A stretch of DNA of 64,000 nucleotides from Pyxidicoccus parkwaysis (GTDB taxonomy: Bacteria; Myxococcota; Myxococcia; Myxococcales; Myxococcaceae): NCBI RefSeq assembly GCF_017301735.1, contig NZ_CP071090.1, positions 13,147,254 through 13,211,253 of the forward strand, written 5' to 3'. A program made the position numbers and the translations under genes. Positions 41,929 to 47,690 of this stretch are shown piece by piece; positions within the stretch are counted from its first letter, which is position 1, and each line of letters opens with the position of its first letter. Under the pieces are notes generated by a model. That model was not told the DNA's origin. It ran no database searches and saw only the letters and a program-made list of their open reading frames with translations.

Positions 41929-43533
41929 TCAGCCGGCCCGCGTCTTGCGCCGTGCGCTCAGCGCCGCGAGGAGCAGCAGTCCCAGCGGGCCGGCGAAGCC
42001 CGCCCCCGTCGACGCACAGCCACCGTCGTCCTTCGCGTCCGACGGTGGCTGGGGCTGGACTCCCGAGTCCGCCTGCGTGCCCGTGCCCGAGTCGGGAGCT
42101 CCAGCGTCCGCCGTTCCCGCATCCGGAGGAGTGCCCGCATCGGGCCCTTCCGCTCCGGGTGCTGGCGGGTCTCCATACGCGCCGATGTGCGCCGGCTCGA
42201 CGCGGGCACGTCGCTCGCCGGCGGTGTGCTTCACGTACTGCCAGTCCACCGGGTGGCTGTTGGCCTCGGCGGGAGGTGCCACCGCCTTGCCTCTCAGCGC
42301 GGAGCCGTTGGTCAGGTGGAAGTCCTGGCCCGCGAGGTTGACGAAGCCCGGGTCGGTACCAGTGACGTTGCCGCCGGTGTCCACCACGGAGCCGGTGACG
42401 GTGCCGAAGCTGGACTTGTAGCCGGGCTTGTACCAGTTGCCACCGTGGCGCAGCGTGCCCGCCGCGTCGGTGAGGGACAGCGTGTTGCCATCGGTCGTCA
42501 CCACCACCGCGTTGTCCGTCACGTATGCCGTCTGCGAGTTGTCGGACAGGCGCAGCAGCGTGGTGCGGTCCGTGCGCGTGGACACCACGGTGTTGTGGAA
42601 GAAGTAGAGATTGCTTCGATAGGTCGAGGTGTCGCCGTTGTCTCCGCCGAAGTGGACGATTTGCCGGTTGCCCGCGCCGTCCGGCTCCAGCAGCACGTTG
42701 CCGTAGACGAACGTCTGGGCATACGACGGGTCCGCGCGCAGCGTGGCGCTGTCGGACTCGACCAGGTCCAACTGACGGTTGCCGCCCTCAATCCAGTTGT
42801 AGCGAATGACGGTGCCGGCCGACCGGTCCTTCAGGTTGTTGCCCGGGCAGTCCGAGCACAGCGGTCCGAAGTGATTGAACTGATATGTGATTCCGAGCGC
42901 CTCGGTGTACGCGTTGTGCTCGTAGATGCTGCCCGGGTTGCCGTTGCCGCGGATGTCATTGCTCTCGACGGTGACGTCGGACGTGCCGTTGGCGATGAAC
43001 AGGCCATTGCCGCTGTCCTCCAGCACGCAGCCGCGCAGGGTGATGTGCTCGCCCTTCTCGATGTAGATGGCGGCGGCGTTGGTCGCGTACGTGGAGGCGC
43101 CGTTGCGTCCGGTGAAGGCGCCCCGTGCGCGGCGCAGGTGCAGGTTCTCCACCACGAGGTACGCGGGCAGCGTGTCCGCGGGCGAGTTGGAGCCGCCAAT
43201 CTTGAGGATGCCGCGCTCCTCGCCCCAGTAGTTGAGCTGCGAGCGCGTGGTGGCGCCTTCCCCGAGGATGACGGGCAGGTTGCCCGCGGCGTCCTTCACG
43301 CCGCGCACGGTGATGGGCGCTGCCGCGGTGCCCCGGCGACCCAGCACCCACTTCTCCGCATAGGGCGTGGAGCGGGCGTGGATGAGCACGGTGTCCCCGG
43401 GCGCGAGCGACTCCCAGGGCACCGCGCCGATGGACGTGTACGGTTGGTCGGGGCCCACCCGGTACTCGGTGGCCTGGGCGGCAAGCGATGGGAGCAGGAC
43501 CAACAGTGCGATGTGCGTGCGCGGCAGGTGCAT
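41929..43533 (-). CDS. secreted right-handed beta-helix protein with MYXO-CTERM-like anchor
   Basis: The 534-residue protein has a signal peptide (MHLPRTHIALLVLLPSLAAQ) and a long region of short repeats (GNGLFIANGTSDVTVESNDIRG), typical of pectate-lyase-like parallel beta-helices. A Pro/Asp/Ala/Gly linker (TPPDAGTADAGAPDSG) leads to a C-terminal tail with GCASTGAG, a hydrophobic helix and a terminal RRKTRAG. That tail is the layout of the MYXO-CTERM sorting anchor of myxobacteria. It would be displayed on the cell surface, possibly binding or cutting polysaccharide. Confidence 0.92.
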   Translation of the reverse strand: MHLPRTHIALLVLLPSLAAQATEYRVGPDQPYTSIGAVPWESLAPGDTVLIHARSTPYAEKWVLGRRGTAAAPITVRGVKDAAGNLPVILGEGATTRSQLNYWGEERGILKIGGSNSPADTLPAYLVVENLHLRRARGAFTGRNGASTYATNAAAIYIEKGEHITLRGCVLEDSGNGLFIANGTSDVTVESNDIRGNGNPGSIYEHNAYTEALGITYQFNHFGPLCSDCPGNNLKDRSAGTVIRYNWIEGGNRQLDLVESDSATLRADPSYAQTFVYGNVLLEPDGAGNRQIVHFGGDNGDTSTYRSNLYFFHNTVVSTRTDRTTLLRLSDNSQTAYVTDNAVVVTTDGNTLSLTDAAGTLRHGGNWYKPGYKSSFGTVTGSVVDTGGNVTGTDPGFVNLAGQDFHLTNGSALRGKAVAPPAEANSHPVDWQYVKHTAGERRARVEPAHIGAYGDPPAPGAEGPDAGTPPDAGTADAGAPDSGTGTQADSGVQPQPPSDAKDDGGCASTGAGFAGPLGLLLLAALSARRKTRAG

Positions 43534-43655
43534 GCCGGGAGTCTGGCGCGCGCCCCGAAGCGAGGTCCACCTTCGTGTGTGCCAGGGAGTTCGCGGGCGA
43601 ACCGCGCGAGGGGGACTGGATGAATCCCCGGGGCTGAGGTGTAGTTCCCATCTAC

Positions 43656-44066
43656 ATGCCCGTCTTGCGCTACGTCTTCACGCTGAACGCCGTGCGTGAG
43701 CTCGGCCGCCTGGCTCCGGACATCGCTCGTGCGAGAGAGGCAGCCTCGTGGGACGAGTGCCTTCAAGGCATCCGCGAGGCGTGCACGCTGTCGCTCGGCA
43801 TGGAGTTCGACACGCTGGTGTGCTTCGACGCGCGCTCCGTGGTGCGCCTGTTCGCGCACGCGGAGCAGGCACGCATCCTCGCCCGGCTGGTGGACGAGCG
43901 GGCGCGCGCCTTCGCGGAGCGGGGCCTCTACCAGGCCGCGCTGGAGGACACCGTCTACGCGGGGCAGCTCCTGGCCTGCTCGCGCCAGCGCTTCGGCGTG
44001 TCGCGCGACGCCCATGCCGCGGAGACGCTGGCGCGCGAGCTCCACGAGCTGCCCGAGCCGGGCTGA
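43656..44066 (+). CDS. hypothetical protein
   Basis: The 136-residue protein MPVLRYVFTLNAVRELGRLA has helical, Arg/Ala/Leu-rich composition, with the segment DECLQGIREACTLSLGMEFDTLVCFDARSVVRLF in the middle. No signal peptide, membrane helix or known domain is visible. The ATG at 43656 has only a weak ribosome binding site. It is convergent with the YcaQ-like gene, with 9 bp between stops. Confidence 0.7.
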   Translation: MPVLRYVFTLNAVRELGRLAPDIARAREAASWDECLQGIREACTLSLGMEFDTLVCFDARSVVRLFAHAEQARILARLVDERARAFAERGLYQAALEDTVYAGQLLACSRQRFGVSRDAHAAETLARELHELPEPG

Positions 44067-44075
44067 GCCCTCACC

Positions 44076-45254
44076 TCACGAGGTGACGCGGGCCCGGGGC
44101 CTGCGCACGCGGTCCACGCCGCACGCCACCGCATGTCGCGCGAGCGCCTCGTCGAGCGCCGCGTCGTCCAGCTTCACGCCCTTCTCGCGCCACAAGTTGT
44201 CCACATGCAGCGTGTCCTCGCGCACGCGCGCTTCAATGCGGCCCACCAGCGCGCCCCGGTGCAGCAGCGGACACACGTACCAGCCCCATTGCCGCTGCGC
44301 GGCGGGCTTGTACACCTCCCACACGTAGTCGAAGCCGAACGCGACACGCACCAATGCGCGGTCCCACAGCACCGGGTCCAGTGGCCCGAGGATGCGCATG
44401 CGTGCGTCCGGCTCCGGAAACTCGCGTGAGCGGAAGCCCCGGGGCGCGAGGTAGCGCCGCGGCGAGCCCGGCACGGACACCTCCTCCAGCACGCCCTCCT
44501 TCACCAGCGCATCCGGCAGCGGCGAGGTGCGCACGTCGGTCAGCGTGGACCAGTGCGGCCCGGTGACGCGGCTGAGCAGGCCCGCGGCCTCCACGCGCTC
44601 CACCAGGGCCCAGCGTCCGAAGGTCTCATCCACCGGGGTGTCCGCGTGGCGGGGCAGGGCGCGGCGGGGCACGTCGTACACCTTGCCGCCCGGAGCGCGT
44701 CCGCACACCACCACCTGGCAGCGCGTCCAAAGCACCTCCAGCGCCATGGCGGTGGAGCGGCTGGTGCCCTTCCAGCCGCTCCAGTCGATGGGCACCACCG
44801 GCCCGTGGTCCGTCAGCGTCTTCGCGGAGGCCGGGCCCAGCTCCTCGACTTCCTTCAGCACCGCGTGCAGCACCGCCTCGGGCACGCGCTTGAGCCGCTC
44901 CTGCAGGCGCCACCACGGCGCCTGGATGGCGCGCTCGCGGTAGTAGGGGAAGGCGCTGGCGGGCAGCAGGCAGCGCTCCTTGGCGAAGTGCTCGAAGGCG
45001 TGGCCCGGCATCAGGTGGCGGTACACGTCGCCGCGTGCGATTCCGTCCACGCGCGCCAGCGCCACGAGGTCCGCGTTGGTGCCGATGACATCCAGCGGGT
45101 CGAGCTGGATGCAGCGCAGCGTTTTCAGCAGGGCGCGCACGCCCTTCGCGCCCGGAGGCAGCGTGGCGCGCGACAGCCCGAGCTGACCCACGAGGTAGCG
45201 CCGCGCTTCATCCGGTTGCAGTGTCACGGGAGGAGGCAGGGAAGACGGAGGCAC
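44076..45254 (-). CDS. YcaQ-like winged helix DNA glycosylase family protein
   Basis: The 392-residue protein contains LKTLRCIQLDPLDVI at about residues 44-58; the QxD triplet there corresponds to the catalytic Gln-x-Asp loop of E. coli YcaQ, which unhooks DNA crosslinks. FPYYRERA and FGFDYVWEVYKPAAQRQWGWYVCPLL further on are conserved in the HTH_42/YcaQ family. It may excise alkylated bases or crosslinks. It starts at GTG 45254 without a clear Shine-Dalgarno; GTG 45227 is another possibility. Single gene. Confidence 0.88.
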   Translation of the reverse strand: MPPSSLPPPVTLQPDEARRYLVGQLGLSRATLPPGAKGVRALLKTLRCIQLDPLDVIGTNADLVALARVDGIARGDVYRHLMPGHAFEHFAKERCLLPASAFPYYRERAIQAPWWRLQERLKRVPEAVLHAVLKEVEELGPASAKTLTDHGPVVPIDWSGWKGTSRSTAMALEVLWTRCQVVVCGRAPGGKVYDVPRRALPRHADTPVDETFGRWALVERVEAAGLLSRVTGPHWSTLTDVRTSPLPDALVKEGVLEEVSVPGSPRRYLAPRGFRSREFPEPDARMRILGPLDPVLWDRALVRVAFGFDYVWEVYKPAAQRQWGWYVCPLLHRGALVGRIEARVREDTLHVDNLWREKGVKLDDAALDEALARHAVACGVDRVRRPRARVTS

Positions 45255-45305
45255 GGCGCGGGACGTTAGCAGTCCGCCGTGCCGATGCCTCGCTCCACCA
45301 CGTGG

Positions 45306-45629
45306 CTACTCCCGCTGGGAGACGGGCTCCTCGCCGCGCCTGCGGGCCTCCTCGTCCTCGTCGGGATTGCGCAGCTCGGGCTCCGGCTCCAGCCGGGCCT
45401 GGCGCTCGCTGGCCTCCCAGGACTCGTCGGCATCGCGAGCATGCACGCGGGCGGCGGCCGCGTCGTCCTGCGAGCCCGTCCACGTCGTGTGCCCTCCGGC
45501 GTAGCCCTCCAGTGGCCGAGCCCCCCGGCGGGCCTCCACCTCCAGGTCCTTCTCCTCCTGCTCGCGCAGGCGCTCCCGCTCCTGTTCCCGCTCGCGCTGG
45601 TGCTGCTTGTCGATGGGGTTGTCCGCCAT
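45306..45629 (-). CDS. highly charged hypothetical protein
   Basis: The 107-residue protein is almost entirely Glu, Arg, Asp and Gln (REREQERERLREQEEKDLEV), with coiled-coil character in the N-terminal third and an acidic disordered tail. The ATG at 45629 has AGGAGGTGAC upstream, which argues that it is real. Nothing indicates its function; it could be a stress-type or nucleoid-associated protein. Confidence 0.75.
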   Translation of the reverse strand: MADNPIDKQHQREREQERERLREQEEKDLEVEARRGARPLEGYAGGHTTWTGSQDDAAAARVHARDADESWEASERQARLEPEPELRNPDEDEEARRRGEEPVSQRE

Positions 45630-45828
45630 GGTGCCGTCACCTCCTGCCCCAAGGTGCTGCCTGCCCCGGGAGGACGGCAGCGGAGGAGGGAGCGCTCGCG
45701 CCCGGACGCACGGCCGGCAGGCACCCGGGCTCGTTTCGGTTCACCCTCCGGCGTGGGACAGCGCGAGGCGGCCCTTCACGCGCACGGACTTCGGGCGCGT
45801 GGGGCCCTCGTCTCCAGGAGCCGCTCAC

Positions 45829-45880
45829 GCGAGTCACTCCGGCGAGTCACTCCGGCGAGTCACTCCACTGAGTCGCCCCG
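45829..45880. repeat. 13-bp tandem repeat, four units
   Basis: Two identical units GCGAGTCACTCCG are followed by GCGAGTCACTCCA and a diverged CTGAGTCGCCCCG. The array ends 11 bp before the stop codon of the quinone oxidoreductase gene (minus strand). Lies in a non-coding gap. Confidence 0.85.
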
Positions 45881-45891
45881 GCGCGCGCGGC

Positions 45892-46863
45892 TCACTTCAT
45901 CCGCAGCACGACCTTGCCCGTCGCCTTCCGGGACTCCAGCTCGCGCAGCGCCTGGGCGCCCTGCTCCAGCGGGAAGACGCTACCCACCACCGGCTCGAGC
46001 ACACCCTGGTCCGCCATGGCCTCCAGGTCCTTGGCGATGGTGGGCGTCAGCGACGGCTCGTGCAGGAGGAAGCCGCCCCACGCCACGCCCACCACGTCGA
46101 TGTTGCGCAGGAGCAGCCGGTTCACCTGCACCTCGGGGATGCGGCCGCCCGCGAAGCCCACCACCAGCAGCCGTCCCTCGGGCGCGAGGCACTTGAGGCT
46201 CTTGTCGAAGATGTCGCCACCCACCGGGTCCAGCACGATGTTGGCCCCCAGGCCGCCCGTCTTCTCGCGCACCTGCGCCAGCCAGTCACCGGTGGACAGC
46301 AGCACCTCGTGCGCGCCGGCCTTGCGCGCCACCTCGGCCTTGCGCTCGTCACTCACCACGGCGAGCACGCGCGCGCCTGCGCCACGGGCCACCTGAATCG
46401 ACGCCGTCCCCACGCCGCCCGCCGCGCCGTGAATCAGCACCGCCTCGCCCGCCTTCACCCGGCCGCGCCGGTGCAGCGCGAAGTGGGCCGTGTGGTAGTT
46501 CATCACCACGCCCGCCGCCTGCTCGAAGCTCCAGCGCTCGGGGATGCGGAACACCATCTCCGGCGGAATCGCCGCCACCTCGGCGAAGCCGCCCAGCCCG
46601 AAGCTGAACGCCATCACCCGCTGGCCCGGCTTCACCGTCGCGTTGGCCGGCGCCTTGCGCACCACGCCCGCCACCTCCACGCCCGGGATGAAGGGCAGCG
46701 CGGGCTTCATCTGGTACTGCCCGCGGGTGAGCAGCAGGTCCGGGAAGCTCGCTCCCGCCGCCACCACGTCGATGAGCACCTGGTCATCCGACTCGGGCTC
46801 GGGGATGTCCACGAGCTGGAGTCCGTCCGGCCCGTCCAGCCGTTGCAGTTGCAGTGCGCGCAT
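45892..46863 (-). CDS. quinone oxidoreductase, MDR superfamily
   Basis: The 323-residue protein starts MRALQLQRLDGPDGLQLVDI and has GADVxxxFPD-type N-terminal and LPFIPGVEVAGVV segments. The Rossmann motif VLIHGAAGGVGTASIQVARGAGARV binds NADPH, and GANIVLDPVGGD is typical of zinc-free quinone oxidoreductases. Length is normal. It probably reduces quinones or enones in the cytoplasm. The ATG at 46863 follows GGAGGTAG. The tandem permuted tRNA genes lie upstream on the opposite strand. Confidence 0.95.
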   Translation of the reverse strand: MRALQLQRLDGPDGLQLVDIPEPESDDQVLIDVVAAGASFPDLLLTRGQYQMKPALPFIPGVEVAGVVRKAPANATVKPGQRVMAFSFGLGGFAEVAAIPPEMVFRIPERWSFEQAAGVVMNYHTAHFALHRRGRVKAGEAVLIHGAAGGVGTASIQVARGAGARVLAVVSDERKAEVARKAGAHEVLLSTGDWLAQVREKTGGLGANIVLDPVGGDIFDKSLKCLAPEGRLLVVGFAGGRIPEVQVNRLLLRNIDVVGVAWGGFLLHEPSLTPTIAKDLEAMADQGVLEPVVGSVFPLEQGAQALRELESRKATGKVVLRMK

Positions 46864-47027
46864 GTCTCTACCTCCAGGGTGGGGCCCTAGCGTAGCGGCC
46901 ACACCGCGTGCCGCGCGGAAGGAAATCACGTGAAAAATGCGCCGCGTGTCAGAGCCCGCGCGAAGCCCGCGTCATTGTCCTCGCAGGCAAGGTCGACGGC
47001 GGCACCGCCCGACACCGCGCCACCCCT

Positions 47028-47174
47028 TTGAAGCGCCCGGCTGGTGAGTCCCTACACGCACGACTGTTGGTTCGAATCCAACTTCCGCCACCACATGGCG
47101 GAATAGCCAAATGGTAAAGGCACTCGACTCGAGATCGAGCTTCACCCAATGGCTTCACCCCTCGGGCGCTTCAA
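47028..47174 (+). ncRNA. candidate processing element 1 enclosing a permuted tRNA
   Basis: The unit is closed by a perfect 12-bp helix P1 (47028-47039 with 47163-47174, TTGAAGCGCCCG/CGGGCGCTTCAA). A 3x3 internal loop (GCT/CCT) follows, then helix P2 (47043-47048 with 47154-47159, GGTGAG/TTCACC, one G-U). The identical 12-nt motif CCCTACACGCAC lies at 47050-47061, immediately before the tRNA 3' half. GGCTTC lies at 47151-47156, 10 nt after the 5' half. The flanking segments total 34 nt on each side. No group I or II core elements are visible. Confidence 0.8.
47062..47140 (+). tRNA. circularly permuted tRNA, anticodon CGA
   Basis: The 3' half is 47062-47093: T arm GTTGG-TTCGAAT-CCAAC, acceptor TTCCGCC, A73 and encoded CCA. 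A 3-nt CAT linker leads to the 5' half at 47097-47140: acceptor GGCGGAA, T8, A9, D arm GCC/GGC with a 10-nt loop holding GG, and anticodon arm CTCGA-CTCGAGA-TCGAG. Joining 47140 to 47062 makes a 76-nt class I tRNA with a 5-nt variable loop CGACT. Invariant U8, A14, G18G19, A21, U33 and R37 and the A15-U48 Levitt pair all fit. CGA would read UCG (Ser), yet bacterial tRNA-Ser has a long variable arm and G73, so amino acid identity is open. Confidence 0.85.
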
Positions 47175-47190
47175 TCCCTTTCATACGCTT

Positions 47191-47332
47191 TGACGTCCGG
47201 CCGGAGCGGCCCTACACGCACTGGGTGCCCGAGGTCGCCGGTTCGAATCCGGCTCTCCCGACTCGCTGACGGGAGATAGCTCAGAGGGAGAGCGCGAGCC
47301 TTGAAACAGACGGCTTCTCCACTCGGACGTCA
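47191..47332 (+). ncRNA. candidate processing element 2 enclosing a permuted tRNA
   Basis: A 9-bp helix P1 (47191-47199 with 47324-47332, TGACGTCCG/CGGACGTCA) is followed by a 3x3 internal loop (GCC/ACT) and helix P2 (47203-47206 with 47317-47320, GGAG/CTCC). The shared motif CCCTACACGCAC is at 47210-47221 and GGCTTC at 47312-47317. Relative to unit 1 the whole 5' flank is offset by exactly 160 nt. Four P1 pairs and one P2 pair differ by compensatory changes, which supports a selected RNA structure. Confidence 0.8.
47222..47301 (+). tRNA. circularly permuted tRNA, anticodon TGG (Pro)
   Basis: The 3' half is 47222-47261: anticodon part TGGGT, stem GCCCG, variable AGGTC, T arm GCCGG-TTCGAAT-CCGGC, acceptor TCTCCCG and A73. 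After an 8-nt linker CTCGCTGA comes the 5' half at 47270-47301: acceptor CGGGAGA, T8, A9, D arm GCTC/GAGC, G26, stem CGAGC and CT. Joining 47301 to 47222 gives loop CTTGGGT with anticodon TGG. C1:G72, A73, G35 and G36 are the known bacterial proline identity elements. The G15-C48 Levitt pair is present. The anticodon stem has one A29-C41 mismatch, and CCA is not encoded. The split lies between positions 33 and 34, unlike unit 1 (44/45). Confidence 0.85.
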
Positions 47333-47690
47333 TTTCCTCTCCACGCTTCATGAATGATCCGGCCGCTCGATGCGGAGTGCCTCCCCAGGCACCCCATCGA
47401 CGCGGCCTGGTCGCGTTCCCTTCCGGGCGGTCCTGCGCGCGGACCCTTCAAATGTTTTTCCGGCCACACCTCTCTTCGTGAAAAAGCGCCGATCTTCAGG
47501 TGACCTGTCACGTTCTGTAGTGGTTTCCACTGACCCGGTTGGGTCGTTCTAAGCCCATGGAATTTTTAGTCTTTACGTGCATTCCTCGAATTTTAAGAGG
47601 TCGTGACAACCTGAAATAATCGAGCAACCTTGAAATCCCCGTAACCGTTATGCGACCATGCTTCCTAATCTTTCCGCTTAGGAGGATTAC
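47333..47690. other. intergenic region, AT-richer 5' region of the metalloprotease gene
   Basis: The 358 bp hold a GTGCCT/AGGCAC hairpin (47377-47392) and a GGTCC/GGACC hairpin with a downstream TTTTT (47429-47459). The second could act as a weak terminator for the tRNA transcript. From about 47500 the composition becomes clearly more AT-rich than the rest of the window. The promoter of the metalloprotease gene should lie here; I found no convincing -10/-35 or -24/-12 pair. Confidence 0.5.

Noticed and set aside
45829..45880. CRISPR array
   Set aside because: Units are 13 bp with no spacers and no cas genes are in the window.
47062..47093. Integrase attachment site (tRNA 3' end duplicated by an integrative element)
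   Set aside because: No integrase or second copy of the tRNA 3' end is nearby; both halves of each tRNA are present, complementary and enclosed by covarying helices.
47028..47174. Hammerhead ribozyme (CTGGTGAG resembles CTGATGAG)
   Set aside because: The essential A after CTG is G, the GAAA strand is missing and the second unit has CCGGAGCG at the same place.
47028..47332. Conventional group I or group II intron
   Set aside because: The flanks total under 70 nt; no P7 guanosine site, no domain V-like hairpin and no intron-encoded protein are present.
47429..47459. Intrinsic terminator after the permuted tRNAs
   Set aside because: The stem is only 5 bp and the T run begins 10 nt after it, so I mention it only within the intergenic entry.
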